64,000 bases of DNA from Curtobacterium sp. MCBA15_012 (GCF_001864935.2 NZ_CP126267.1:682001-746000), one strand, 5' to 3'. Positions 17,970-28,047 are shown, numbered from the stretch's first letter. Notes: generated by a model from the sequence alone, not told the origin. Translations and numbers: made by a program.

Positions 17970-18959
17970 ATGGCTCGTGACCGGGGGACCCGAAGCCTCG
18001 GCGGTGCACTGCGACGGAACACGCTGATCGGCGTCGCCGTCGTGATCGTCGCGCTGGTCGTCATCGACGTGGTGCTCGTCGCGCTCGCGCTCGGCCGCAC
18101 CGACCCCGCCACCACGGGGACGCCCCGTCCGGCGCCCACCTACTCGAGCGAGCCCTCCGACGACGCGACGGCGACACCGTCGCCGACGCCGTCGGCCTCC
18201 GCGACGCCGTCGACCTCCGCGACGCCGGGCGCGGGCGGCACCGCGCAGGGTGCGTCGAGCATCCCGGCCCGCCACCTGCTGTCCGCCGTCGACGGCCGGG
18301 AGGCATGGCGCGCCTCCAGTGCGTCGTGTTCCGCTGCGGACGTGGTGCTGGAGCACACCGTCGACGCGGGGACCACCTGGCAGCCCGTCGCGCTCGGCCC
18401 GGACGTGCGTGCCCTGTGGGGCATGCGCGCCACGACCAGCGGACTGTCGATCCTCGCCGCCGTCGGCGACGGATGCGCGCCGACCGAGCGCACCAGCGTC
18501 GACGACGGCGCGACCTGGAAGGCGGCCACTGCCGGCGCTGCCGGCGCCGCGATCACGCCCGACGGCCTGCTGCTCAACGGCGTCGCGGTCCCGACGCCCT
18601 GCCCCGAGCCGATCGACGCGTTCCAGGGCGTCCGCTCGGCGATCGTCGTCTGCGACACCACCGTGCAGTGGCGCGCCGGCACCGGCGCGTGGGTGTCGGT
18701 GCCGCTCGCGGGTGTCCGCGGGGTCGCCGTGAACGACGCCTCGTACACGCTCGCCCGCGTCGGTGTGCCGGAGTGCCAGGGCGTCCAGATCGCGACCATG
18801 AGCGCCGTCGGCGTGACGCCCGCGACCACCGCCAAGGCCGTCGGCTGCGAGCCGGCGGACGACGGCGCGCAGATCGCGATCGACCGGGCGGGCGTCAACG
18901 TGTGGACGTGGGTGGGGGACGCGGTCGCGGTGTCGACCGACGGGGGCGCGACGTGGTAG
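17970..18959 (+). CDS. Membrane-anchored Asp-box (BNR-like) protein of the EPS locus
   Basis: A 329-aa protein. A short basic head and one TM segment (LIGVAVVIVALVVIDVVLVALALG, about 19-42) are followed by a Ser/Thr/Pro/Ala linker and an extracellular domain with repeated Asp-box-like turns (VDAGTTWQ, VDDGATWK, STDGGATW at the very C-terminus) and paired cysteines (SSCSA, GCAP, PCPE, VCDT, ECQG, GCEP). Such repeats occur in beta-propellers of sialidase and photosystem-stability-factor type. No catalytic residues are identifiable. It starts 17 nt after the kinase gene and is 14 nt before the sugar transferase, so it is cotranscribed with EPS genes and may bind polymer outside the cell. Confidence 0.6.
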   Translation: MARDRGTRSLGGALRRNTLIGVAVVIVALVVIDVVLVALALGRTDPATTGTPRPAPTYSSEPSDDATATPSPTPSASATPSTSATPGAGGTAQGASSIPARHLLSAVDGREAWRASSASCSAADVVLEHTVDAGTTWQPVALGPDVRALWGMRATTSGLSILAAVGDGCAPTERTSVDDGATWKAATAGAAGAAITPDGLLLNGVAVPTPCPEPIDAFQGVRSAIVVCDTTVQWRAGTGAWVSVPLAGVRGVAVNDASYTLARVGVPECQGVQIATMSAVGVTPATTAKAVGCEPADDGAQIAIDRAGVNVWTWVGDAVAVSTDGGATW

Positions 18960-18972
18960 GCGGGAGGTCCCG

Positions 18973-20439
18973 GTGACCGTCCAGGGCGCGCGTGCCGCGA
19001 CCACTCCGGCGAGCACGCTGGAGTGGAGCCACCGGTACTCCCGGCGCGTCCTGGTGACGGACCTGCTCGCCCTGATCTGGGTCGTGTTCGGCGTGCAGAT
19101 CGCCTGGCTCGGGTTCAGCTCGGACCTGGCGACCAACACCGCCGACCTCAAGCTCAGCTACTTCGCGATCTCGGTCGTCGTCATCGCCGTGTGGATGACC
19201 GGCCTCGCGATCTACGACACCCGTGGCCCCCGCGTCATCGGCGTCGGCAGCTCGGAGTACCGCCTGGTCGCCGACTCGAGCGTCCGGGTGTTCGGTCTCA
19301 TCGCGATCGCCGCGTACCTGCTGCGCGTCGACCTCGCCCGCGGCTACGTCCTCATCGCCTTCCCGCTCGGCATCCTCGTCCTGCTGCTGTCGCGCTGGAT
19401 GTGGCGGCAGTGGCTCGTCGCCGAGCGCAAGCACGGCGGCTACTCGGCGCGCGTGCTGCTCGTCGGGTCGACCGCGAGCGTGCTCCACATCGGGCGGGAA
19501 CTCGCCCGCTCGCCCGAGGCCGGCTACCGCGTCGTCGGTGCCGCGGTCGCCGACGGCACCCGCGGTGTCCTGCCCGGCAGCACCATCGAGAGCCACGGCG
19601 GCATCGACGACGTCGCCGCCGCGCTCCGAGCCACCGGCGCGGACACCGTCGTCATCACGAGCTCGGACGACCTGCCGCCCGAGCGCGTCCGCCAGCTCAG
19701 CTGGTCGCTCGAGCCCGGCCGCCAGCACCTGGTCGTCGCGCCGAGCCTGACCGACATCGGCGGCCCGCGGATCCACACCCGACCCGTGCAGGGCCTGCCG
19801 CTGATCCACGTCGAGACCCCGACGTACTCCGGCCGGAAGCTCTACACGAAGCGCGCCTTCGACCTGGTCGGGTCGGCGCTGCTCATCGTCGTGCTGTCGC
19901 CGCTGCTCGTCCTGCTCGCGGTCCTGGTGAAGGCCGGTTCGTCCGGGCCGGTCTTCTTCCGCCAGGAGCGCGTCGGCCTGAACGGCTCGACGTTCCACAT
20001 GATCAAGTTCCGCTCGATGGTCGTCGACGCCGAGGCCCGCCTGCAGGAACTCAGCGCGCTCGACCGGGCCGAGGGGAACACGGTCCTGTTCAAGATGAAG
20101 GACGACCCCCGGGTGACCCGCATCGGAGCGGTCATGCGCCGGTACAGCCTGGACGAGGTGCCGCAGCTGTTCAACGTGCTGGTCGGCAACATGTCGCTCG
20201 TCGGTCCCCGGCCGCCGCTCGCCAGCGAGGTCGCGCGGTACGACTCCCACGTGCACCGCAGGTTCCTGGTGAAGCCGGGAATGACCGGCCTGTGGCAGGT
20301 CAGTGGTCGGTCGGACCTGTCGTGGGAGGACTCGGTGCGGTTGGACCTGTACTACGTGGAGAACTGGTCGATGGTCGGCGACCTGCTCGTGCTCTGGAAG
20401 ACGTTCAAAGCTGTATCTGCATCCCGAGGAGCCTATTGA
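18973..20439 (+). CDS. Polyprenyl-phosphate sugar-1-phosphate transferase (initiating EPS transferase)
   Basis: A 488-aa WbaP/CpsE-type enzyme. It has four N-terminal TM segments and a CoA-binding-like middle domain (ARVLLVGSTASVLHIGREL), then a fifth TM (FDLVGSALLIVVLSPLLVLLA). The catalytic bacterial sugar-transferase domain shows PVFFRQERVGLNG, FHMIKFRSMV, DEVPQLFNVLVGNMSLVGPRP and KPGMTGLWQVSGRS. It loads the first sugar phosphate on undecaprenyl phosphate. GTG start at 18973 after GGGAGG. Its TGA overlaps the ATG of the next gene (TGATG). The sharp fall in G+C begins at this 3' end. Confidence 0.95.
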   Translation: MTVQGARAATTPASTLEWSHRYSRRVLVTDLLALIWVVFGVQIAWLGFSSDLATNTADLKLSYFAISVVVIAVWMTGLAIYDTRGPRVIGVGSSEYRLVADSSVRVFGLIAIAAYLLRVDLARGYVLIAFPLGILVLLLSRWMWRQWLVAERKHGGYSARVLLVGSTASVLHIGRELARSPEAGYRVVGAAVADGTRGVLPGSTIESHGGIDDVAAALRATGADTVVITSSDDLPPERVRQLSWSLEPGRQHLVVAPSLTDIGGPRIHTRPVQGLPLIHVETPTYSGRKLYTKRAFDLVGSALLIVVLSPLLVLLAVLVKAGSSGPVFFRQERVGLNGSTFHMIKFRSMVVDAEARLQELSALDRAEGNTVLFKMKDDPRVTRIGAVMRRYSLDEVPQLFNVLVGNMSLVGPRPPLASEVARYDSHVHRRFLVKPGMTGLWQVSGRSDLSWEDSVRLDLYYVENWSMVGDLLVLWKTFKAVSASRGAY

Positions 20440-21257
20440 TGCCTTTGCCGCCCGAGCAGGCTGGAGCTCATCTCGCCGGGAACGTGCCGCGTGTTCCGAC
20501 CACCAGGATCGCTGGTATCCCGATTGCTGCCGTCCCTCCGACGGAGCTTCTTCACTCGTTGGCTCAGAAGGCCGCGTCCCTCCGACACGAACAAGGCGGG
20601 GTTGCTGTTCACTTCGTCAACGCCTACACCGTTTCGCTCACCACAGACGCTGTTTATCTCAGGGCGCTGAATCAAGAAGGTGTGAACTTCGCGGACGGCA
20701 CGCCCTTGGCCTTCCTCGCCAGGCGGGGCGGGAAAGACGTCGCGCATCTCCGTGGGCCTGATGCATTTCGCGAACTCCTTGCACAGACCCGTGTCTCCGG
20801 CGTGCGTCACTTCCTACTGGGAGGGACCCCGGACTCGCTTGCCCGACTTCGGGCCGTCGTCAGCTCGCAGTTTCCCGAGGCAGAGGTGGTCGGCGCCTTC
20901 AGTCCTCCTTTCAGGCCGATGGATGGGGAAGACCACGTGGATATCGACCGGAGGATCTCGAAATCTGGCGCAAACATGGTCTGGGTCGGAATCGGCACGC
21001 CTAAACAGGACTACGAGGTTCTCCGCATTGCCAATCGGCTGCCGGTGGTCGCACTGGCCGTAGGGGCTGCATTCAACTTTGTTTCCGGGGACGTTGAAGA
21101 AGCTCCGGAGCTGTGGAGAAGGACCGGTCTCGAATGGCTGTACCGACTGTTCCGGGAACCTCGGAGACTGTGGAGGCGCTATCTGATCGGTAACGCAAAA
21201 TTTGTGATCCTCACCATCTCGCGTCGGCGGAAGGATGCTGTGAAGGAAGGTCGATGA
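20439..21257 (+). CDS. WecG/TagA/CpsF-family glycosyltransferase
   Basis: A 272-aa GT26-type enzyme with the family signatures FVNAYTVSLTT, NFADGTPLAFLARRGG, HFLLGGTPDSL and VGIGTPKQD. It adds the second sugar (a HexNAc or uronic acid in known members) to the lipid-linked primer. It overlaps the stop of the initiating transferase by one nucleotide (TGATG), so the first two steps are coupled. Base composition is clearly lower in G+C than the preceding gene. Confidence 0.9.
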   Translation: MPLPPEQAGAHLAGNVPRVPTTRIAGIPIAAVPPTELLHSLAQKAASLRHEQGGVAVHFVNAYTVSLTTDAVYLRALNQEGVNFADGTPLAFLARRGGKDVAHLRGPDAFRELLAQTRVSGVRHFLLGGTPDSLARLRAVVSSQFPEAEVVGAFSPPFRPMDGEDHVDIDRRISKSGANMVWVGIGTPKQDYEVLRIANRLPVVALAVGAAFNFVSGDVEEAPELWRRTGLEWLYRLFREPRRLWRRYLIGNAKFVILTISRRRKDAVKEGR

Positions 21258-21323
21258 CGTTGCGGGAGATCCCGTTCGATCATCCCAGTGCGCTGCTGGT
21301 TAATGTATCTGAAGGAGTAGAGC

Positions 21324-21860
21324 ATGGCCTTGATGACTTCGCTGAAGAATTTGATTCTACGACGAATGGCGCTGCGAGCCAACGTCGAAGTGGGTAGCGG
21401 TTTTCATGTGGGCTTCGGTTCGGTTATATGGGCACCGCGGAAACTCGTCATAGGTGCGGACGTCTATGTGGGCAAGAACTGCACCATCCAAGTCGACGGA
21501 AGCATCGGCGACGGCGTGCTGATCGCAAACAATGTCGGCGTAGTCGGACGGACGGACCACGACATGCGAGAGGTCGGGAAGGTCGTGAGCCGAGCGCGCT
21601 GGATCGGAGACGCGCCGGAAGCGCTGAGTCAAGGCACCCGGATTGAAGAGGATGTCTGGATCGGCTTCGGGGCCGTGATCCTGTCGGGCGTGACTGTGGG
21701 ACGCAGCGCCATAGTTGCTGCGGGGGCGGTTGTGACCCGGGACGTTCCGCCCAACAGCATCGTGGCCGGTGTGCCGGCAGCTGTCACTGCGGACCGATTC
21801 GATGCCTCAGCCCTGCGTGAGCACTGGGCGCTTCTGGATGCAAGCAGGGGCAAGCGGTGA
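21324..21860 (+). CDS. Left-handed beta-helix acetyltransferase (hexapeptide repeat)
   Basis: A 178-aa protein with hexapeptide-repeat turns ([38 protein letters not shown]) and the catalytic-type His in GRTDHDM. A typical C-terminal coil follows: [19 protein letters not shown], then [21 protein letters not shown]. It is likely to O- or N-acetylate a sugar of the EPS repeat. The ATG at 21324 has GGAG 7 nt upstream; a second ATG at 21333 is possible. The last 4 nt overlap the next gene. Confidence 0.9.
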   Translation: MALMTSLKNLILRRMALRANVEVGSGFHVGFGSVIWAPRKLVIGADVYVGKNCTIQVDGSIGDGVLIANNVGVVGRTDHDMREVGKVVSRARWIGDAPEALSQGTRIEEDVWIGFGAVILSGVTVGRSAIVAAGAVVTRDVPPNSIVAGVPAAVTADRFDASALREHWALLDASRGKR

Positions 21861-22999
21861 CGGCCAAAGTAGCGATCATTCATCCCTGGCTACCTCAGTA
21901 TCGCGTCCCCTTCTTCCGCGCGCTCAAGGCCGTTGCCGCGACTCGGGGCATCGCGGTCCATGTGTTCCACGGTGAAGTGCCGCCTGAATGGCGAGCACGA
22001 GGAGATTCGAATGTTGTGCCAGAGGTCGCGCAACTGGTTCGAACTCGGTGGATCGGCTTCGGGGGACGAAAGCTCGCACTCCGGGACTTGCGTCCAGTGC
22101 GAGCAGGTGGGCCATACGACCTCATCGTTGTAGAGCAAGCGGTTCGTAACGTCGAGTCGTACCGCCTGTTGATCGGAACCACATCCCGTCGTGTTGCGAT
22201 GTGGGGACATGGGCGCACGTACACCAAGCGCACCGGGCGTTTGCAGGAACGGGTGAAGCGATGGTTGACCCTCAGGTCACGTTGGTTTTTCTCCTATACG
22301 AGGGGAGGCGCAGACGATGTCCTACGCGCCGGATTCCCACCTGAACGAGTCACGGTGGTGCAGAACACAATCGATAGCTCGCCTTTACGCGACGCGGTGA
22401 CGCAGGAACGGGAACGTCCGGACATCACGTTCCGCGAAGAACATGGACTTGGGTCTGCGACGGCCGTGTTCATCGGCGGACTCGATGCCTCTAAACGACT
22501 GGACTTCATCATCGCCGCAGGAGACGCGATCGCGGCGGCCATCCCGAGTTTCCGTCTACTGGTGGTAGGAAGTGGTGAACTTGAGGGATGGCTTCGGGGA
22601 CAGGCGCAGACGCGGCCCTGGCTTGTGCCACTTGGGCATGCGACCGGGCTGTTGAAAGCGAAAGCACTTGCCGCGTCCCGGGCGATGTTGATGCCAGGAC
22701 GGGTTGGACTGGTTGCTGTTGACAGCTTCGCCGCCGGTGTGCCCCTGGTCACTGTGGACTACCCGTTCCATGCTCCGGAATTCGAGTACCTAGACCACGG
22801 CAAGAATTCCCTCGTGGTGGCTAACGACATCGCGCAGTACAGTGAGGCCGTGATACGGATTCTCACGGACGACAGCCTCGGACGGGCGCTTGTCACGGGC
22901 TGTAACGCATCCTTCGAACGGTTCACTCTCGACGCGATGGTTGAGAATTTTCTTTCTGGTATCGAAGGAGCCCTTCAGTCGTTTGCGCATCCGCGGTGA
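21857..22999 (+). CDS. Glycosyltransferase (GT4-like)
   Basis: A 380-aa GT-B protein. The N-terminal domain starts [19 protein letters not shown], and the nucleotide-sugar domain has [21 protein letters not shown] and [13 protein letters not shown]. The usual EX7E motif is replaced by [18 protein letters not shown] (Gly and Asp in place of the Glu residues), so it is divergent. The GTG start overlaps the acetyltransferase stop by 4 nt (GTGA). Donor and acceptor sugars are unknown. Confidence 0.85.
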   Translation: MTAKVAIIHPWLPQYRVPFFRALKAVAATRGIAVHVFHGEVPPEWRARGDSNVVPEVAQLVRTRWIGFGGRKLALRDLRPVRAGGPYDLIVVEQAVRNVESYRLLIGTTSRRVAMWGHGRTYTKRTGRLQERVKRWLTLRSRWFFSYTRGGADDVLRAGFPPERVTVVQNTIDSSPLRDAVTQERERPDITFREEHGLGSATAVFIGGLDASKRLDFIIAAGDAIAAAIPSFRLLVVGSGELEGWLRGQAQTRPWLVPLGHATGLLKAKALAASRAMLMPGRVGLVAVDSFAAGVPLVTVDYPFHAPEFEYLDHGKNSLVVANDIAQYSEAVIRILTDDSLGRALVTGCNASFERFTLDAMVENFLSGIEGALQSFAHPR

Positions 23000-23039
23000 G
23001 TGCCGTTGACGGTCTGCGCCCCTTGGGAGATCGGGCAGC

Positions 23040-24158
23040 GTGCGAGACCGAAATTCGACCATGAGAGCCGACGGCAATGCTCGGCGCCAGCCCTACCCGC
23101 CGCGACTGATCTTCATCGATGGCCTTCGGGGCATCGCGGCTTTCGTGGTGGCGGTTGGGCACTCCATTGGGATGGTACCTCCCGACCACACAACAACACC
23201 CATCTGGTCAGCTAGCCCGGATCAGCTTCTTGTTTGGCCGTGGCTCTTCGGGCGCCCGATGGTATGGCTCTTCATCATGCTCAGCGGGTTCGCGCTCTAT
23301 TGGAGCGAAGAGAGCCGCAGAGATGCCGGTAGAGGTGCGACCGCGCTGACCAGCTACTTCAAGCGACGGCTGTGGCGCATTCTGCCCGTTTACTACCTTG
23401 CGCTCGCGTTAGGGCTGCTGGTGGTGATCGGAGCAGGCGACGTTCTCCTCGAACCCTCGGAGAGTCTGACCACCTTCGCTCCGATCACGCCAGACGGCTT
23501 GCTTGCTCACCTCGTGCTCATCCATAACATCAATCCGGCTTGGATCTACCAGGTGAGCCCACCACTGTGGTCGATAGCGGTGGAGGTGCAGTTGTACCTG
23601 TTGTTCCCGCTCATCTTCGTCCTGCGTTCGAAGATTTCCGTCTACGGCGCAGTGTTGGCTCTGGTGGTAGCTGTCTGGCTTGGTAACCAGGTGCTGAACT
23701 TTCAATTCTTCTCTCTGATCGAGTTGTTCGGGCTGGGTGCGATCCTGGCACATGTTGGAAGACGATGGGTCGCGCCCCGCAGCGCTTTGTTCACCGTGGC
23801 CGCGATCTTCCTTCTGGTGGGGCTTTGTAGGCCGACGATCCCGCCGAAGGCAGAGGAACTGCTTTGGGCGCTCGGCTTCGCTGCATTGATCCTCGCGCTG
23901 ATCCGGACGCGACACTCGAACTGGAACGTGCCGACTTGGCGTCCTATCGTCTGGCTCGGCGCGCGTTCCTACAGCCTCTACGCTCTGCACTTCCCCGTGC
24001 TTCTGCTTGGATGGGCGTTCATTGGCCGGCTCGGTCTGCCGAACGGGCTTGAAGTGCCGATCATGGCTGCAGGTGGAATGGCAGCGGCGATCGGTGTCGC
24101 TCATCTTTCGTACATATGGATCGAGCAGCCCTCGATATTGCGCTCCCGCCGCGCGTGA
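23040..24158 (+). CDS. Acyltransferase-3 family membrane protein
   Basis: A 372-aa, about 10-TM O-acyltransferase. The family motif R-x10-H is seen in FIDGLRGIAAFVVAVGHSIG; other typical parts are FIMLSGFALYW, YFKRRLWRILPVYYLAL and PPLWSIAVEVQLYLLFP, with a C-terminal YALHFPVLLLGW. It probably acetylates the EPS at the membrane. The GTG at 23040 follows GGGAG at about 10 nt; the ATG at 23061 is an alternative without a ribosome site. It is the last gene of the rightward EPS run and converges with the flippase gene 49 nt further on. Confidence 0.88.
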   Translation: MRDRNSTMRADGNARRQPYPPRLIFIDGLRGIAAFVVAVGHSIGMVPPDHTTTPIWSASPDQLLVWPWLFGRPMVWLFIMLSGFALYWSEESRRDAGRGATALTSYFKRRLWRILPVYYLALALGLLVVIGAGDVLLEPSESLTTFAPITPDGLLAHLVLIHNINPAWIYQVSPPLWSIAVEVQLYLLFPLIFVLRSKISVYGAVLALVVAVWLGNQVLNFQFFSLIELFGLGAILAHVGRRWVAPRSALFTVAAIFLLVGLCRPTIPPKAEELLWALGFAALILALIRTRHSNWNVPTWRPIVWLGARSYSLYALHFPVLLLGWAFIGRLGLPNGLEVPIMAAGGMAAAIGVAHLSYIWIEQPSILRSRRA

Positions 24159-24207
24159 TGGCGGAAAGCACCGTGCGTCCCGAAGGCCGTCCGGGTATCC
24201 AGGTCAA

Positions 24208-25692
24208 TTAGCGCGATCGACGGGTTTCCCGCACCAAAATTCTCGGCAAGCGCACTCCTCGCCTGTGCAGTACCGGCAGAACGGGGTGCCATCGCAACAG
24301 TATGATAACCGTGAAGAGCGCAGCGGTGGCACCCGCGAGGCATTGAGTCAAGGCCGCATCGGAGATCAAGTCCCACTTCAAGGTGGTTGCCACGGCAGCA
24401 CCTGCAAAGGCCGACAGTCCGATTACGCATGACCAAAGCAATTGCATGAGGATTCGCCTCAGAAGTGCAGCCAGGTAGCGGTTTCTCCCGCCGGCGATCG
24501 TTCGAACAAGCGCGATCAGTCCGAGGGCTTGAGCAAAGGCGAGCCCGAGAGAGGCCCAGATAGGGTCGTGGAATAGAAACAGCGCCAGTAGTGTCAGCGA
24601 GGTACCGGTTGCCAGACCGATCTGCCCACGGCGCACGTGCGCGAACATCCCCCTCATCTCGAGGCTCGCTGCGAGAAGGCTGAACGGCACTTGGAGCGCA
24701 GCAGCGATCGCTAGCCCTGGGACGAGGATGCCGACCTGGTCCCAACCAGGTCCGAGCCAGATGGGTGCCAGCCGCGTTCCGAGGGCAGCGACCACCGCAA
24801 AAAGGGTGAACGATGCCGCGCAGGAGAGCGAGGTCGAGTCCAACATCGCCCCCTGGATGTTCACGGGCTTGTCACTGAGCCGGCGCCAGTGAGGCTGCGT
24901 TGCCCGGTTCAAAGCGACGGTCAGAGGGTTGCTGAGTGACTGGGTTAGGGAGGTGGCTCGGTTGAACGCACCCAACGTACGTGCCCCGCTCGTAGCGCTG
25001 AGGGTCCAACCCGGAAGCTGCGCAATCAGGTAGAAAACGATGTTCTGTCGACTGACGTTCCAAGTGAATTGCAAGAACTCTCGGTGCGCGGTTGATGTCG
25101 AGCGCGTATATCGCTTAGTACGCGCTACAAATGCAATCGTGCCCAGTGTGAGTGCGTTCACCACGGGGACCAGAGCGAGCGCCCACGGTTCGTGGTAGAG
25201 CAGTGCCCCTGAGATTGCCACGACCGCTGGTACCACGAAGGCAGCCAAGAGGGAGATCGCGTCCGCGGTTGCCCGTCCTTCCCGCCGTAAGAGAGCCGAC
25301 TCAACGCTCGCAATCGGGAACACCAGCAAGGAAGCTGTGAGGAGCGGCACGAATTCGAAGGCATACGACGCATTGAGTAGCGTGGCCCAGGCTTTCCAAG
25401 CCAACACAAAAGCAGCGGCTGCTAGAACGCCACCGATCAGGGCGTACAGGCGCAACCAGCGGAGGTCGGATCGCGAGAGGCTTGGGCGATGGAGAACAAG
25501 CGACGGCAGGCCGGTGGTCGTAGCAAGGATGAGAAGCCCCTGTAAGCCGAGTACTGCGACAAAAGACCCGAACTCGGCGGGACTGAACAGGCGAGCGGTT
25601 GCGGCCGAATACAAGAATTGCCCTCCACCGATCACGGCTTGCGTGACGAGAAGTAAGCCTGCGCCCCGAGATGCTAAAGCAAACGTGGACAA
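24208..25692 (-). CDS. Polysaccharide flippase (MATE/Wzx-like)
   Basis: A 494-aa protein with about 12-14 TM segments. The start is LLLVTQAVIGGGQFLYSAATARLFSPAEFGSF, the usual Wzx/RfbX-like opening (residues about 13-44), and further Wzx-like helix pairs follow. It flips lipid-linked repeat units outward. The start is TTG at 25692, supported by ATGGAG about 7 nt upstream; no in-frame ATG or GTG lies near. It is the last gene of the leftward EPS run, 94 nt after the glycosyltransferase. Confidence 0.85.
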   Translation of the reverse strand: MSTFALASRGAGLLLVTQAVIGGGQFLYSAATARLFSPAEFGSFVAVLGLQGLLILATTTGLPSLVLHRPSLSRSDLRWLRLYALIGGVLAAAAFVLAWKAWATLLNASYAFEFVPLLTASLLVFPIASVESALLRREGRATADAISLLAAFVVPAVVAISGALLYHEPWALALVPVVNALTLGTIAFVARTKRYTRSTSTAHREFLQFTWNVSRQNIVFYLIAQLPGWTLSATSGARTLGAFNRATSLTQSLSNPLTVALNRATQPHWRRLSDKPVNIQGAMLDSTSLSCAASFTLFAVVAALGTRLAPIWLGPGWDQVGILVPGLAIAAALQVPFSLLAASLEMRGMFAHVRRGQIGLATGTSLTLLALFLFHDPIWASLGLAFAQALGLIALVRTIAGGRNRYLAALLRRILMQLLWSCVIGLSAFAGAAVATTLKWDLISDAALTQCLAGATAALFTVIILLRWHPVLPVLHRRGVRLPRILVRETRRSR

Positions 25693-25786
25693 ACTTGGTC
25701 TCCATTCCCATACTGCTCGGGGCGCATCGCCTTCGTGTCGGGGTCAGCACGCGTCGATTTTCTCCGCAAAGATGTTATCGTGCGAG

Positions 25787-26968
25787 CTATCCGCGAGAAG
25801 GGATCTCGGAAGATGCTGATAGTGCGTTATATTCTTCGATGTAGCGCGCGGCTACTGCCTGGGGTGCATATCGTTCTTGGGCAAGAAGCCTCGCACGTTG
25901 AACCAACTCCGCGCTTGCTTCCTGATCCTGATCGAGAGCCAGGATCGCTTTCGCGAGCTCGCGTGGGTCATTGACATCTACGAGAACACCGGCCTCGCCG
26001 TCGAAGAGGGTCCATCCGACGGCCCCGGCTTCGACCCCAGCGACCACAGGTAGGCCGAAATGAATGGCTTCCAGGAGGGCGATACCGTGCGACTCCTCGA
26101 GGGAAGGATGGCAGAAGATCGTGGCATGTTGGTACTCGACGGCCAGGTCTTCTCGATTGAGCTCCCCTAAGAAATGTACGCCGTCGGAAAGCCCTTGATC
26201 TCCGGCCCATCCGGCAAGCTTCCCGTCGGGCTCCAGGCCCGGCCCGACGAGACGCAGCTGCGAACAGGGCGCCGAGACCTTGATGAGCTTAAAGGCCCGC
26301 AGCAGGGCTTTGACGTTCTTGAGGCGTGACCCATTGGCGACGTCGAGTATGGTGAGGTTCGGTGATCGCCGACCCGTTGGTGAGGCTAGGGCCGGTGTCG
26401 GGTTCGTGATGACACTTGTGGGCCGTCGGTAACGCATTTCCCGCTGCCAGCGTTTTGCTAGATAGGGCGTAACGAAAGAAAGGTGACTTGCTCGCAATCG
26501 TACTGATACGGCCATGAGAAGGCGGATCAGGCGGTATGTGTCCGGCATACGTCGCAGAACCGTGACGGGCGCGTCGTGCGCGGTCACAAGTAGGGGGGAA
26601 ACCCTTGCATCAAGGCAAGCGAGCGCAAACTCGTACGTCCAGTGCGCATGGTAGACATCAGCAGTAGCCTGCTCTATTGCCTCTCGCAGCGCCGTGCGCT
26701 CGGCGCGGAAAAAGTCGAGGGCTCGATGCCGAGCTCTTGAACGGTAGGGGACCACTACCACCGTCAACGACCTGTTGTCAGCACGCCACGTGCGCTCGAC
26801 ATCGACGGACGCTGTTACGAGTACGACCTCGTGACCAAGTTCAAGCAGGGATTGAACGAGTGTGTTCACCGGCGTCCCGCCCAAGCCCCGCGGAATCGAA
26901 TCTTGAGTCCGCCCGAGCACCCCAGCGAATTCGCGGGGGGATGACGGACCGACGACGCAGATCCTCAA
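25787..26968 (-). CDS. Glycosyltransferase family 4
   Basis: A 393-aa GT-B enzyme. The N-terminal part has the open GGTPVNTLVQSLLELGHEV helix found in GT4 proteins, and VYHAHWTYEFALACLDA. The C-terminal domain has LDVANGSRLKNVKALLRAF, and a clear EX7E motif (ESHGIALLEAIHFGLPVV). Start TTG at 26968, overlapping the upstream gene's TGA (TTGA); GAGGGC lies ahead of it. Longer in-frame extensions would run deep into the upstream gene and are unlikely. Confidence 0.88.
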   Translation of the reverse strand: MRICVVGPSSPREFAGVLGRTQDSIPRGLGGTPVNTLVQSLLELGHEVVLVTASVDVERTWRADNRSLTVVVVPYRSRARHRALDFFRAERTALREAIEQATADVYHAHWTYEFALACLDARVSPLLVTAHDAPVTVLRRMPDTYRLIRLLMAVSVRLRASHLSFVTPYLAKRWQREMRYRRPTSVITNPTPALASPTGRRSPNLTILDVANGSRLKNVKALLRAFKLIKVSAPCSQLRLVGPGLEPDGKLAGWAGDQGLSDGVHFLGELNREDLAVEYQHATIFCHPSLEESHGIALLEAIHFGLPVVAGVEAGAVGWTLFDGEAGVLVDVNDPRELAKAILALDQDQEASAELVQRARLLAQERYAPQAVAARYIEEYNALSASSEIPSRG

Positions 26969-28047
26969 CTTGCCGTGCCCTCGGCGGCCAACAACTGTCG
27001 ACGGTACAGGCGTGCGTAGTCTCGCGCGCCGCGAGCCGCGGAGAAGTCGTAATCGACGGGTCCAGCGGAACTTCCAACGGAGATCGCAGAAACCTCCGCC
27101 GACCACTGGGCTTCGCCGCTCACCACCTGCACGCCGGGGATGGACGCCGCCCAGCGGAGCCCCGGTGCGTCGTTGACTATTGCTGGCAAACCAACGGTCA
27201 GGCCTTCAGCGAGCGCCACTGACATCCCTTCACGAATGCTCGGAATCATTAGGTAGTCAGCTTCGAGCAAGGCTCGGTCCGGCGTGCTGGGTCCGCGCGC
27301 TCGGAGTTGCCCATTGGCATCGAGGGAGTTCAATTGCCGGACCTCGTACTCGTCGGCGTCTCGCTCATCTCCGACGTGAATAAGGTCGTGTCCTGCGGCG
27401 AGTGACGCTGAGATAGCTTGGCTGTGATTTTTTACTTGGCCACAGTTCCCCAGCAGCAGGCCAACTGGCCGACGTTCGACGGAGCGCTGTTGGGCTGCCC
27501 GTTCCGCCCTCAAGGTGAACATTCGATCGTCAACCCAGTTCATGACCAGAGTTGTCGCCCGTCCAATCCGGCGCTCATACACTTGTACGTCCGGAGAAGG
27601 AGCGACAACGCAATAGACAAATCGATCTGCCACCGCTGCTTGCACGAACCTGCTCAACCACCACTTCCCACGCGCGGGGAAGATGCTGTGGACAGTTCGT
27701 ATGATCGATCCGTTTGCCCCGATGGCCCATCGCGCCGCCAGCACGTTTCGTAGGTAGTTTGCTTCTGGATGGATGTGAACCACGTCGACTTGTTTTTCGA
27801 CCAAGAGATCTCTTATTTGACGAGCTGCTCGGAGCGAGTTCTTATCGGTGCGCAGGGTGCTGACGTCGTAGCCGGCTCTGCGGAGCTCTTCAGCGAACGG
27901 ATGTTCTGACCCAAGTCCCACGACCATGGAGTCGATGCCTTGTGCAGTGAAATGCGGTGCGGCCGAGACGAGCATTCGTTCCATGCCGCTCGGACGGAGC
28001 GAACCGAGGAGGTGAAGCACGCGAATGCGCGGCGATTCAGCGTCCAA
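26965..28047 (-). CDS. Glycosyltransferase family 4
   Basis: A 360-aa GT-B protein: IRVLHLLGSLRPSGMERML at the N-terminus, VDVVHIHPEANYLRNVLAA, GLLLGNCGQVKNHSQAI, and the EX7E motif in IREGMSVALAEGLTVGLPAI. The start is uncertain. TTG at 28047 gives an 11-nt overlap with the ligase gene and keeps the product at family length; GTG at 28083 is also in frame but overlaps by 47 nt. It is part of the leftward coupled EPS run. Confidence 0.85.
   Translation of the reverse strand: MDAESPRIRVLHLLGSLRPSGMERMLVSAAPHFTAQGIDSMVVGLGSEHPFAEELRRAGYDVSTLRTDKNSLRAARQIRDLLVEKQVDVVHIHPEANYLRNVLAARWAIGANGSIIRTVHSIFPARGKWWLSRFVQAAVADRFVYCVVAPSPDVQVYERRIGRATTLVMNWVDDRMFTLRAERAAQQRSVERRPVGLLLGNCGQVKNHSQAISASLAAGHDLIHVGDERDADEYEVRQLNSLDANGQLRARGPSTPDRALLEADYLMIPSIREGMSVALAEGLTVGLPAIVNDAPGLRWAASIPGVQVVSGEAQWSAEVSAISVGSSAGPVDYDFSAARGARDYARLYRRQLLAAEGTAS

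Noticed and set aside
21254..21400. Short frame starting ATGACGTTGCGG after the WecG gene
   Set aside because: It overlaps the acetyltransferase start in another frame and ends inside it; the acetyltransferase has the better ribosome site and clear family motifs.
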